Under the pieces are notes generated by a model. It searched no databases. It was not told the origin of the DNA and saw nothing but the letters and a program-made list of their open reading frames with translations. Shown in pieces: positions 10,850-22,249 of a stretch of 64,000 bases of DNA. This DNA is from Sorex araneus (lineage: Eukaryota > Chordata > Mammalia > Eulipotyphla > Soricidae). Position numbers and translations under genes: made by a program. Position 1 is the first letter of the stretch. Each line of letters opens with the position of its first letter. The stretch is taken from contig NC_073312.1 in NCBI RefSeq assembly GCF_027595985.1, positions 5,472,928 through 5,536,927 of the forward strand. The letters run 5' to 3'.

Positions 10850-13800
10850 CTACAAGTTCAAAAGAAAAAAAGAACAGCATGAGATCAAAATGGCCGGCCA
10901 GGACAGGAGACACAAAGTGAGCGATTAAATGCAAACACAGCCCTTTATCCGACAGGCTCCACATGCTACAGTGGAGCCTAGAACAGTGCGCCTGCCCCCT
11001 GCAGCCCCCTCCCCGCGCGGGGCGTAGCCGAGCTAGCCTAGGGAAACAGCCTTCCTCTCTGCACAGGAATCCTGGAACAGCTTCCGCATCCGTGTTTCTC
11101 ACGGACTGGGCAGACGGACTCACACACCTGGGGTCGGTCAGTCCAGGGTTTTTATACGTGCCCAAGAATTCGTTTTCCCTTAAGTCTGATGCAGGGAACT
11201 CAGTAGAGTTCTGCCCTTCCGATGCCAAAGAAAAAAAGAAAAAGTAAATGGTTCCTCTCTATCAACAGTTAAGACCAAGAGCCAAAGACATCTATGAAAA
11301 TTTCCAAACTAAGGAAATTTGCTATTTCAGACACGGGCCTATTACTCTGGCTTTCCAGTAAGACCTGAAGGTCATTCGCTTTGTGTAAATACTAAAGAAA
11401 CAACCTCCGTGGAGAGGAAAGAATTTTGGCAGTTCAAATTCTTACATATCTTAAATAGAATTTGCTAAAATAAATTATTCTTGAATTCTTCAACTTAATT
11501 TTAAAGGAATGAGCTAGTAATAACTCCAGAGGTTCAAATAATAGTGCCTATTCAAGAAGAATGAGAGTTTGACATTCTTCTCTACAAAACAACTAGGCAC
11601 AATTTTATCCATCAGACGTCTATCAACCTACGGATATTGAAAGCTTGGGCGAACAAGATAAAATCAACTCCAACCCTACAGCCGGCTGCAATATCGAGCA
11701 GGCATCAACAATGCTATTCATGAATTTAGAAAAATTAATAAATCCTGGGTTGAATGCAAGAAAAGGCTCAAACACAGGTGAAGCATACTCACTTGGGCTT
11801 TGTTTCGGCATCTGTCACTTGGCGAATGAAGATACCATCTTCAGGATGTTCCGTGTCGTCCATTTCATACATATATGATGATGCGATGGCGAGCGTGGTC
11901 CCATCACTGCTGAAGGCCAGGGAGGCGATGCTGGTGGGGTACCGGTGGAACTGGCACAGCCGCTTCTTGTTAAAGGGGTCCCAGATATTTACAAATCCAT
12001 CAGAACCACCTGCAGGTAATTTCCTAGGCGTTAACAAGGCTCTTAAAAGATACAGGAAGAACCATTACCTTAGTGGTTCACCTTTAAGGTCCTAAAAGCC
12101 ACAATTTCTCCCAGGAATCAGCCCATCAGATTCCCCTCCAAAGCATCAAGCGCACTTTATAATAAAAAATTTCAAAAAAGCTCTTAATATAAATTTAGCA
12201 TGAATTTAGTATTCAATGAGTAGCAAAATGTCATGGGGTAGAAGGTGCTTTTCTTCGGGGGGGGGGTGTTCTGAGCCACACAGAGCGTTGTTCCAGGACC
12301 ACACAGTCAAACCTGAGCCCCCCTCACCTAAACCATGTGTTCCAGCCCCTGGAGTCATCCCCAATTACGTGGCCTTACTACTCTAGCAAGCATACGCCAT
12401 ACTTGACCTGTAGCGAATGTGTTGTGGATGTTGTGGAAGGAAATGGCATTGACTGGGTAGATCTGCTCGATGTTGTTCTCTTTCAGTCGGTGACACTTGA
12501 AGGCATACTTCTTCTTCTGCACCTCAGGGCTGGGGTCCAGGTACTCAACTGCCACTCGGCCCTCAATGGAGCTTAGCACGTAGCCCTGCCAGGGGGACCA
12601 GCGCAGACCAAAAATGATGAACCCAGTCTCCAAAGAGAAGGTCACTAACTCCCATACCCAACCACACAAAGAGATCATTTCAAAAATTAAAGAAACATTT
12701 TTTAAAAGTATTTAAACGGTAGTATATAGTTAATGATCACTTTGAAAGTTTAAGAATGCTAAAATCTGTTATGTAAGAAAATAATTAGACTATCACTAGT
12801 TCTCTTCATTGTGTGTCCACTACTTTGTCAAACCTAAACGTAAGTTTCAGATCTTCACTCACTATGGGGGTGCATAGCAAAAAGTCCTGACACCACCAGG
12901 TGTGGTCCCAAAAAACTTCAATTATTATTTTCTGTCCTGAAAGGAACCAGCTGTTCCACAGAAACATGCTTTCCTTGCTTTTATGCCTCCGCATCTCTAA
13001 GAACTGTTTACTTCAACTGGGGTATCAATAATAGGAACCAACTGAAAAGCAGCCTTCTACCTTCCCTATGCTCAGGACATCAAATTCAGATTTCCAGCAA
13101 TGATAACTTAGACTTTTTCAGCAATAATAATGATTTATAATTTCAAATCCACGTTTGTTCTTGAAACGACACTCTAATGGTGAGCTAAGATAAATAGGAG
13201 GCCTATATTTTAATTGTTTTTGTTTGGGGCTACACCCAAGCAGTGCTCAGAACTTATTCCAAGCTGAATCAGGGATCACTCCCGATGGTGCTCAGGGTAC
13301 ATACGTGGTACCAGGGATCAAACCTTGCTTGCCAGGAAAGCCAAATGCGTGCCAGCAAGTCTTAACCACTGTACTATCTCTTTGGACCTATATTTTAAGT
13401 ATTTTAAATTCTAAGATATGGATTCCCGAAAAGCTACCTGTGGAGGAAAAAAGTATTTTAAACACGGACTGTAAATATGTTTGTTTAAATATGTAGGGAG
13501 GGATGCTCTCCAGAGATATGTTCTGAGGAAAAGTTGTAGATAAACATAAAAATACTTAATATTAAAAACATGTAACTTATTCCAGTCAGGCACTGAAATC
13601 TGTTACGTTTACATAAATGTAATTCTTTATCTTCATTAGAAACATACAACTTCCTACCCAAAAAATCAGGGACTAGCTTTTGAAGGTAAAGAGTCAGGAG
13701 AAAAATATAAATACTTCTAGCCCTATACCGAGTTAAGGCCAATCAATCATAAAACTTCTAAATAAACCTGTTATTCGCAATGAATTTTCTTCCTGAAAAA

Positions 13801-16800
13801 TTCTGGTAGCGGCTGACCGCACCACAATACCCTCACACTTTCTGTGTGCAAGGCCACCGCCCTGCCCACTGTACTACAGCTCCGGCCCCTGCCCTGACAC
13901 TTTAAGAGGGAGAAGAAATTCACCAGTGAAATCATCTCGGTTAGCAATGACAATCACAGATGACCACCTCGTTCCTCAGTTTAGCGGGACCCTGCACTCA
14001 ACCTCGGCAGCATTCTCGAAAGATCCAAGCTTAGGGATCACCGTGGGGAGAAACTGTTATTAGCGGGCCGAGGGCATGGTGGGTAAGGTGTCTGCCGTGA
14101 TCAGGCAACCTGAGTTCCACCCCCAATACCACATCTGGTCCCCGGAACCCCGCCAGGAAGGAGCCCGAGCAGTCAGGTGTGGCCGTATAACAACTGGGAG
14201 AACTGAGTTAGTATTGGGGTTATGGAGAAGCCAAAACTAGAAACAGCAAACTCCATAATCTTTAATTTTCACATCTGAATTTAAATTCGCTGGTTTCTTA
14301 ACTGTGATGACTTTATACCTGTAAAAGCAACAAGGAACCAGAAAAACCATATGCCACTGGCAAGTCGCCGCCCCGAACATCAAGATCTTCCCTAAAATTG
14401 GATTACCACTTCCCACGCCTTTTAACAGAAGGCTGCTGAAAATATGGACCAGCAGGGAACTCCCAATCATCACTCAAAAGGAAAACAGAAGAAACAAAGG
14501 TCTAAAAGCAGTGGCGAAATTAGTCGCTGGAATGGGCAGCAAGGGAACAAAGGGGGCGGGGGCGGGGGCGCAGCACCTGCTTGTTGGGGAAGGCCCGGAT
14601 GCAGCGGGTCTGGTACTTCAGGCTGGACTCCCGGCGCTGCTGAACGTAGCCCATGTTGCGCAAGTCCCACACCAGCACGCGGCGGCCTGCGGTGCCCACG
14701 ATCAGGCGGTCCCCCGACACGGAGAGGGTGTACACCTTCCAAAACAGGCCCAAAGTTAGCATCCACCTACCTACCTGAAAATGGCCCTTCGGGGAAAACC
14801 AGGGGCACCAGTCATAAAGCCCCGGGGGCCAGGCTCCCAAACTCAGGCGCCAAATTTTAACTCAATTACTCAAACCTTTATTTGTAACAAAACCCAAGAC
14901 ATCCTCAAACACTCTACAAGAGATTTCAATTGAGTAAAAACACTCTAGATAATTATTTTCATCACCAAGAGCAATTATTAAACAAATAATTTTAAAAAGA
15001 CAATAAAGTCTTCAGCTCAAGACAACTTTCAGTGGGGTTCTGGCCTTTCACACAACAGTCACTTTCAGTTATTTTGCTTTTAGAAGAATTCACTGAACTC
15101 TAAGCATCCTGATTTATCCAGCTGTCACAATCAATAGGTCTTTGCACAAAGGTGATTATCCGCTTAGATGTTTTGGGTGATATATGAACTTAAAATTAGA
15201 AGACAAGGATATCGGTCTGGCATCTGACAAGGCAAATTCTTATACCCCGACCCTGATGTCACACCGAAACACTCAGACAAAAGTTATCTTGAGGGAAAAT
15301 TTTAAAACTCTCTCTCTTTTCTGTAAGGCTGAAACAACTTCCACAAAAAATTTTATTTGTACTAAATCATAAAATTTCTAACAAGCACTTAAAATGTTCC
15401 CCCCCCAAACATGTTACTTGGAAATCTGAGAGTAAATTCATAAAAACACTGGCGAAGTCATTTCATTACTTTTAAACAGTTCTTTTAAAATTTAGACCAC
15501 ATATATATGTATATATACATATATGTAACTGATTATTTTCAATTAATAAGCAACTCGTAATATTTTAAAAACTAGAATCATTAAAGTTTTCTTGAAGACA
15601 CATGTTAAGACATACGATTCTATAGATTCAATAATTAAACCAGAGTTAGCAACCACTATCATGCTGAAGTACAAACCACCAGTCAAAAAACAATACACTA
15701 CCCCACCATCTCTGCAATATGATTAGAAAAGAATTGATTTGATAAAAGCACAATGAGAGGAAAAATGTAAGATTTAGTTTATTCAAAAGGTTGCTTGAAA
15801 AATGGCAATTTACCTAGACATACGAAGCACCAAACAGAAACTACAGAATTGAGAAAGAGATGGATTTCTCACAATACAATCAGATTGGGAATTTTTTCTT
15901 AAATCTTTACTATACAAGGGACACACAAGCTCCTCCCTGTGCTGTCCCCACCGATCGTAAATCAAGTGAAACCACTGTCATGCCTCTGACTAGGTATATA
16001 CATTTATCAAAGAACGTATTAAAAAAAAAGTGACATAATGAACCTTGCTGAACCAATAAGCAGCTTGATTCAGTGTGGCTGTCCATTAAATGATATTCTG
16101 TCAGCGATTTATCACTGCCCTTAACATGCTACATACAACCATAAATCAAAACTAGAAACAATGCAATTATTTTATTCTGAACAAAGGTCTTGCCAGGAGT
16201 AGATTCGACTGTGATGTGACAAAAATAATAGCTCTTCGGATGCACTACAGTATATAATGACGGCCAACAGAAACTGAATAGCATATTTACACTGAGGGAA
16301 CAGACCGACGTGAAGGATTCCTTTAAAGAGCTGCAACAATCCCTCTCTGAACCACCACCTGATCAAAGTCTAATCAACAGTGAGAATGCTCAATTATACT
16401 TTCGTTGTACACACCAAAAGGTTAGAATAACATCAAGTCTTCACACGGTTTAGGAAGCCTGGTTCGTGAGAGCTTTCAAACGACACCTGTCAATATGCAA
16501 TCAAAGGAGCATGGCCACAGGACACAGGACACAGGACACCTTTCTCCCTTTGGCAGCTGACGACCAGCACCCCGGGGGCTATGCGAAGAGGAGCGAGGGT
16601 CCAGCCCCCTCTGGTCTGGGCACATCAATCCAGTCCCCGGTAAACGAGTCCCGAGAAGGCAGTGGTTGCTTCTCAGCTCTGGGGTTTAAGCATTAGCAAC
16701 GCATGGGGGTGGGTTTGCTCTGGGTAGGACCTTCTGAGTACAACCACCGACAGGAAATAAAGCTGTCAAAGTTAATCTTCATTAGCATCAAAACATTTTA

Positions 16801-19195
16801 GTTTGGGCTTATAGGAAAACTCTTGTGTGTGCTGTTATGATGCTTCCTTGTGGTGCAGGAGTCACACCAGGCCTCACCCACACCCAAGGCCCGTGCTTCA
16901 CCACTGAGCCGCAGCCCCCGTCAACTCTACCTTCTTAACACACGACATTCCCCACACACATCAGGTCAAATCACCCAGAATCATCACGCCACCCCGGGAG
17001 TATTAAAGCCTACCTTTTCAGGTTGAGAGAAGGTGCCGGCATTACAGGGAGTTCTGGGATCCCACAGTTTAACGGTCTGATCCCAACTCCCAGTGACCAT
17101 CACGTTCACTTCCGGACAGTACTCAACACATCTGATGGGGGCGTCGTGAGTTCCAACAAGGTTTTCTAGGGGAGAGGGGGGGAAACTGCTTTACTCCACT
17201 TCAGAGTCGGGTTAAGAAGAGGACACACTCATTCAGTATGAACAACTCTGCGTCCACCAGCTCTACGGAAGCGTCCGCATACACAACTGCAGGCTTCAGA
17301 GCAACCCACTGCTCTCAGCTCACCTCCCAGGGCCACTGGAGTCACTGGCGTGGCACCTGTCATGCAGACCTGCACTTCGGGTGACCTTTAAATCACTTAA
17401 CTGAGAGCACAGGCTTATCCTCCTACCTGGTCTAGAGTCCTTAAAGGTCAAGAACACACTTAATTCTGGTTGCTTATCTCCAGCATGTTTCTGATGTGTA
17501 TGTGGAAGGTGCCCAGGAAACACCTGCGGTATGAGTGGAGACCCCTGGTCTTGTGTCTGATCACATTAAGCCAATGTTTCTTAAAAAAAAATAAGATTAT
17601 CTGAGAGTTCTATGGTTTCGTTTTGCTTTGCTTTTTGGGTCACACCCGGCGATGCACAGGGGTTATTTCTGGCTCTGCACTCAGGAATCACTCCTGGCAG
17701 TGCTCAGGGGACCATATGGGATGCTGGGAGTTGAACCCGGGTCGGCCACTTGTAAGGCAAACGCCCTACCTGCTGTGCTATTGTTCTAGCCCCAAGAGTT
17801 TTATGGTTTTCATGTGGGACAAGTGTCCAACACACAATTTCCTTCCTTTTAATTTCAAACCTGCACACTATCTCATTCATTCATGGAACAAATACTTAAC
17901 TGTTTGTATACAAAAAGCACAACAGAGAATGCGTGTCCCCATCCTTAAACAGGAAACTTAGCTTAAGTGCCAACAATGACCCTACAAGAATAACCAGGTA
18001 ATTACTTTCTGATCTCAAGCACTGAATACACTTGCTTCTCAGTGTTTTTTATTAAGAAATAAGACCTATAAGCAAACTTATTATGGAGAGTAAGTTACCA
18101 ACAAACAAAAATCAAACATCTGTTGTTGTAAATTATGCAAAGCAATTTTCACGCAAATCCCTCTTCTGACTAGTATTGAGTTTGGGGGAGGTTTTTAAAC
18201 AAAATATTGTGCCTAATTCCTACCCGTCCTAACACTGCCCAACTGTCCCCTCTAACCCATGCGTATATCCATGTCCCTAGAAAGCTCCATGCAGGCCCAG
18301 AGTATCACAGTTCCCATCTCTACTCTGCTCCAAAGTAACCATGCAACAACTCATGTCGTTTCCTATCTAAGACACGAAGCACACTGTGATAATCGCTAAG
18401 TCCAATAAGCAGTACTCATATGCTGTCTGGGCGGGACTTGCTATTTTACGGCAGGTTTTTGAATGTTCATCTTCCTTCCTTCTACTTCCTAAAAGAGTGA
18501 ACTCGGAAGCATCACTCTTCTCAAAAGTCCTGACAAGCTCCCAGGCAAAAGGTCCAAGGGGCCAGGGTCACTTCCCCTAACCGTGCAGCGCGCCCGCACA
18601 CACACCCCATAGCGTTCCCGGGCCCTTTCAACACGGCCCCAAACCCATGCCACTGTGCATCAAAGCAAAACTACATGGTAACTACATAGCTATAAAACTT
18701 AGAACTGTAAATGGGGGGGAACTATGCTTCCTACACCCATGCAGGTAACTCCTGCAACACAAGCCAGTGGATGGAAAAAAAAAAAAAACGTGCAAGAACC
18801 GTGGCCAGGTTACCTTGGTCCGTGTTCAAATCGTGCATCTTCAGCTGATGATCCAGGCCGCCGCTCCATGCGTGCGTGGGGTCCTGGAAGGCAGGATGCC
18901 AAGGCATGCATGCAACACGGAGGGGCTCTGGCCAGCACCCCGCCCCCCGCGTGCCCGGGCCCCCGCCCCCCGCCCGGGCCGGCCCCGCACGTGCACGTAC
19001 GTAGAAGGCGCAGTCGAGCACGGCGCCCGTGTGCTGGTACTTGAGCCGCAGCGAGTTGGCCGGGACGTCGTACAGGCGCACCGACGTGTCCCACGACGAC
19101 ACCAGCAGGAACTGCGACGTGTTGGGGCTGAACTTCACCGAGGAGATGCCGTCCTCGGGCGGCTGGTTCAGCTTGAACTCGTTGGAGCCCGTCAT
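10834..19195 (-). CDS. BUB3: BUB3 mitotic checkpoint protein (seven coding exons, 328 aa)
   Basis: Encodes the WD40 beta-propeller that docks BUB1 and BUBR1 onto phosphorylated KNL1 MELT repeats at kinetochores and acts in the mitotic checkpoint complex that restrains APC/C-CDC20. Coding exons (plus coordinates, transcription right to left): 19001-19195, 18814-18883, 17014-17165, 14577-14735, 12408-12585, 11793-12009, 10834-10849. Lengths 195, 70, 152, 159, 178, 217 and 16 sum to 987 bases, i.e. 328 codons plus TGA. Every intron is GT..AG and phases join correctly. The protein opens [11 protein letters not shown] and ends TKPKSPCT, the full length of the mammalian family. WD-type blades are visible ([43 protein letters not shown]). 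From memory of the human protein only conservative changes are seen (Leu in place of Met near residue 49, Ser in place of Asn in LAFSSDG). Intact, no frameshift. Upstream neighbours on the same strand are HMX2 and HMX3. Confidence 0.97.
11793..12009 (-). CDS. BUB3: BUB3 sixth coding exon (residues 252-324)
   Basis: Encodes [18 protein letters not shown] through DAETKPK. The last codon is split as AA|G. Donor GTGAGT; if unspliced the frame would read AAG TGA and stop after TKPK. Confidence 0.95.
12408..12585 (-). CDS. BUB3: BUB3 fifth coding exon (residues 193-252)
   Basis: Encodes [18 protein letters not shown] through [10 protein letters not shown]. Includes the [11 protein letters not shown] segment of the propeller. 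Acceptor ..CTGGCAG, donor GTCAAG. Confidence 0.95.
13210..13388 (-). mobile_element. SINE in BUB3 intron, diverged
   Basis: ttggggctacacccaagcag, ggtaccagggatcaaacctt and actgtactatctctttggac in reverse orientation. Confidence 0.7.
13830..13890 (-). mobile_element. SINE head fragment in BUB3 intron
   Basis: gtgcaaggccaccgccctgc and cactgtactacagctccggc match the reversed head only. Confidence 0.5.
14062..14192 (+). mobile_element. SINE in BUB3 intron, old copy
   Basis: gggccgagggcatggtgggt, cctgagttccacccccaata and cagtcaggtgtggccg are weakly SINE-like. Confidence 0.5.
14577..14735 (-). CDS. BUB3: BUB3 fourth coding exon (residues 140-192)
   Basis: 53 whole codons from [14 protein letters not shown] to AFPNKQ. 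Phase 0 on both sides, so skipping would remove 53 residues in frame. Acceptor ..GGAAG, donor GTGCTG. Confidence 0.95.
15500..15530. repeat. AT-rich near-palindrome in BUB3 intron
   Basis: catatatatgtatatataca with tatatgta following: alternating A/T with dyad symmetry able to form a hairpin. Confidence 0.7.
17014..17165 (-). CDS. BUB3: BUB3 third coding exon (residues 89-139)
   Basis: Runs from the last two bases of Glu89 to QPEK in phase 0. Contains [15 protein letters not shown], a classic WD repeat end. Acceptor ...CCCTAG, donor GTAGGC. Confidence 0.95.
17619..17794 (-). mobile_element. Shrew SINE in BUB3 intron 4 (5' UTR intron counted), with target-site duplication
   Basis: Complete reversed element bounded by agagttctatggttt (17604-17618) and agagttttatggttt (17795-17809), one mismatch in 15. 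Lies between the second and third coding exons. Confidence 0.92.
18814..18883 (-). CDS. BUB3: BUB3 second coding exon (residues 66-89)
   Basis: Encodes [20 protein letters not shown] plus TDQ, and ends with the first base of codon 89. Acceptor AG at 18884-18885, donor GTAACC. The preceding intron is only 117 bases. Confidence 0.95.
19001..19195 (-). CDS. BUB3: BUB3 first coding exon (residues 1-65)
   Basis: The ATG is at 19195-19193 and directly follows a splice acceptor (gcag then ATG), so the 5' UTR must lie on an upstream exon. Encodes the N-terminal strand and first blade ([11 protein letters not shown]), ending CAFY in phase 0 before donor GTACGT. Confidence 0.96.
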
Positions 19196-19562
19196 CTGCG
19201 GGCGGACGCGCGCTCAGGGCCCGCCGCGGGCCGCGCCTGCGCACTCGCTCGCGCCGCCGCCGCCGCCGCCGGCACCGACGGGCCCCCCGGCCGCCCCCCG
19301 CCCCGCCGCCGCCGCCGCCCCGGGAGCCCCCGAGCGGCCCGGCCCGGCCCGGCCCGGCCCGCCAGGCTCGCGCGCCCCCGCCCCGCGCGCCCCGCCCGGC
19401 CCGGCCCGGCCCGGCCCGCCGAGCGCGCCCCGCCCCGCCCCCGCCCCGCGCCTGCCGCCCCCCACCCCACGAGGCGCCGCGAAGGCGGCACAGGAGCGGA
19501 CACGGGTGCCCGGAGGACGCCCCGGGGGACCCGCCGCGGGGCCGCGTCGCCGCGCCCGCTAC

Positions 19563-19670
19563 CTCGGCCTCTCCTCGGGAGCCGCCCGGTCGCCCCTCGC
19601 CGCTCGCCGCCGCCCGCCGACTCTTCCCTCCGAGCACTCGCGGGCTAAGCGAAGGAGGCGGAGCGGAAGC
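19563..19670 (-). other. BUB3: Predicted BUB3 5' UTR exon
   Basis: A donor (GAGGCCGAG|GTAGCG) lies at 19563/19562, and the coding exon begins exactly at an acceptor (CGCAG|ATG at 19195), giving a 367-base 5' UTR intron. The upstream edge is a guess from promoter elements at 19688-19734; cDNA would fix it. Confidence 0.5.
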
Positions 19671-19679
19671 CCCAGCGTC

Positions 19680-19740
19680 CGCCTGCCATTGGCTGATTTC
19701 AAACGCCAACGTCTCGCTCTGGCCCGCCGATTGGTCCGCT
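19680..19740 (-). promoter_or_regulatory. BUB3 core promoter: two CCAAT boxes and a CHR-like element
   Basis: On the minus strand CCAAT is at 19734-19730 and at 19692-19688, with TTTGAA (the cell-cycle homology region consensus) at 19703-19698. CCAAT boxes bound by NF-Y together with a CHR are the usual make-up of G2/M gene promoters controlled by DREAM and MuvB complexes. The promoter sits in a CpG island and no TATA box is visible. Confidence 0.55.
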
Positions 19741-19879
19741 CGCAGGCCAGCGGCGGGCCATCCAGGCATTCAGTTCCGGAGCAAAGGTAAACCGCGACCT
19801 TTTATTTTTTTTTCCACCTCACGTGGTCTCTTGTTCCCGGAGGAGGCCCAGAACCGCGCGTGCGGGCCGCGCCCCTGGG

Positions 19880-19962
19880 AACTACGACTCCCAGGGTGCA
19901 TCGCGCCCAGGCTGCGCTCCCGCCCTCTGCCGTCCGTGTGCCGCACGCTGGGAGTCGTAGTT
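19880..19962. promoter_or_regulatory. Inverted pair of ZNF143/SBS-like motifs
   Basis: aactacgactcccagggtgc on the plus strand from 19880 and its near reverse complement gcacgctgggagtcgtagtt at 19943-19962. Both resemble the ACTACAATTCCCAGCATGC element bound by ZNF143 at many housekeeping and bidirectional promoters. They lie just upstream of BUB3. Confidence 0.6.
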
Positions 19963-20000
19963 TCGCTCGGCCCAGCGCGCGGCCCGTCCACTGGCTAGGA

Positions 20001-20010
20001 GGCGGGAAAA
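20001..20010. promoter_or_regulatory. E2F-like site
   Basis: GGCGGGAAAA fits the TTTSSCGC family consensus (reverse strand TTTTCCCGCC). It is upstream of the BUB3 CCAAT/CHR cluster, in keeping with cell-cycle control. Confidence 0.4.
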
Positions 20011-20039
20011 AGACGTTTTTTTAGTCCCACCCTGGCGTC

Positions 20040-22200
20040 CGCCTCCTCTCAGTTCATTCCTCCGCAGCAAGAATTCCATCTGGTTCAGAACTTCTATGTT
20101 ATTCTCCTTTTATTTTATTCTACATTATTCTCCTTTTCACTGAAAAGGAATGAAAACTCCCATCAGGATTTTCAAAACTGAGAGTGAGGTGGAAATATGT
20201 GCTGTAATTAATTGCATTATTTTACTGTGATTTCCCCCCTCTGATTTTTTTCCTGGAGTTTCTATCTGTAAAGCAAAGCCTTACATGTCCCAGTTTGTGA
20301 AGACCTGCTGAGTGCATGGACACGCATCCTTATTAGCTCTCGGTTTCATCTTTCTGCCAACATTTATTGAGCTATAGTCCTGTGCGCCAGGCACCTGGGA
20401 AGTCTCCAGGGAGATGCATTTAGCAACCCAGTCCTCACTCAGTAGGACCTCTGCCCAGGGTGGAGGACAAATCATTACTTTGCAACGTGTGAATACTGGA
20501 AATCTTCCTTTGGATCTACTTTTTAGGAGAGTCCTGAAAACGACAACTACACACTTCTCCCTGTCCATGCCACCAGGCACCAACAACTCCCTGGAGTTGC
20601 AGACTCAGTTCATCCCATTGTCTCTTTCTAGAATACTTCAGAAACAGACGAAATTATCTCCATACAAGAAAAGCAATAATTTGTAACTGGCTCGCTGATT
20701 CAATTACTCTTGAAATTTTTCAATTTAATCTATGCTGTAATCTCTTTCCACTGTCTTTTGGAGGGGGGCAGAATCTTATTATGTAATTTTTTTATGAAGT
20801 GGAAGGAAATTGTTGGGGTGAAAGTTTTTAACCTTTAAGGTACAGCAATAGGGAAAGTGTTGTTGCTCTTTATGTATTCACTTTCACTGGGAGGGAGGGT
20901 GGTATGCTCTTCCTTTAAAAATGGTTGGCACAACAAACATACCCCCTTCTGCATGCCAGTTAATGCAGTAATGCCCAAAGACTGATTCTTCCCTCCCCAC
21001 CAAATATGGTCCTTGGTTCTCTGTCTCTTCTCTCTCAACAACAGCAGGGCTAAGTTCAGAATTTGTAAAACTGCAGTGCTCTGCCTATATTTTAATGGCT
21101 TAAAAAAATTAGCTGCAAGTAATTTCATTTGGTTTTCTCTCTCTCTCTCTCTCCCAGTTGCTTATTTAGTTCCATTCGTGTTTGGAGATTCTGAGCATGA
21201 ATTACCCGCTAATAAAATCTGAGTGTACTTCATTATCTAGTGTGTGTATGATTCAGATCCCTCTGGGCAGCCGGACTCGATTTGAGTTTTAAGAAACGTC
21301 AATCTTTGAAATCCAGTTTAGAGCCTGCAAGGAGGCTGAGTTTGTTGATTATTCAAATGAATTGATAGTCCTGAGGAAACCTGGTAACAATGGAGTCTTG
21401 AATAACATTTTAAATACGCAGGAGAAAGTAGGAAAGGCAGGGAGAGAGGGGAGGGGAGTAGAGGGAGAGAGGGAGGACTTAGTTACCAATGACAGGGACC
21501 TATAAAAGTTATCCTATGGGGCCACCTTTGCTAACATCTGGATTAGTAAGAAGAGGAAATACCTACTGTGACAAACTAGAAGAAGGTCACCCCCTCCTCC
21601 CCAAGAAAAGTTTAAAGGCAAAATCACTGGGATGTTGATTGCTTGCTTGGTTGGCTTAGAGGAAATCTCTTCCTCTAAGACACATAAGCCCAAGGATAGT
21701 TGAGTCAACACTATTCAAACTATCATCTCTTGAAAAAAAAATGCAGTGTACTGAAATGTACACAAAGCTGACATGGAGTTCCTTTGAAAATAGCCTGACT
21801 CTCACTGTATGGAATATTCAAACAGCCACGCTGGAGGAAAAGGAGAATTCAAAGTGGGCCAACTGGAAAGAGAGAACCTCACTGAAATAAAATGTCCCCA
21901 CTCCAAATCAGCAGAAAACAGACACAGTGTTGGACACTTTTGTTTTCTGTTTCCTAACAATATTTCACATAGGTCTCTGCAAGTCCCTAGGCCCACTGGA
22001 TTTTTATCGAGTGGAAAAACAAAAAAAAAGCAACTGAACTAGTTGCGCTGGCAGGTGAATTCCTGAGGCCATCCTTGGGACGTCACTTTGAAGGAGATGG
22101 TGCTCTTTGTGACATCTTCCAGGAGAAGAAGAAAATAGGGCCTCAAGCGGACGAGAACAGGCATTTGACAACGGTATGTTGCAAAGAATCCTGTGCATTT
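20040..22200. other. BUB3-HMX2 interval; unique AT-rich sequence, no gene
   Basis: No coding exon recognised. A TAAT-rich patch at 21330-21420 (gttgattattcaaatgaatt, gataaattt-like context) and a CT microsatellite at 21137-21154 are present. No SINE seen. Confidence 0.6.
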
Positions 22201-22249
22201 TCACGAGATGCAGAAAAATCTCGTTCCCTCTCAATTCAGAGACGCTTCT

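Larger units (their letters stand above)
18950..19990. other. CpG island over the BUB3 promoter and first exons
   Basis: Very high G+C with dense CG dinucleotides, including runs such as ggcccggcccggcccggccc near 19336-19355 and 19396-19416. Long open frames here on both strands are composition artefacts and match no protein I know. Confidence 0.85.

Noticed and set aside
16840-16935. Possible interspersed repeat in a BUB3 intron (ggcccgtgcttcaccactga)
   Set aside because: Resembles a SINE head in reverse but lacks a body; evidence too thin.
18767-19790. Open frames of 250-320 codons on both strands over the BUB3 CpG island
   Set aside because: They overlap the real BUB3 exons in other frames and are stop-poor because of extreme G+C.
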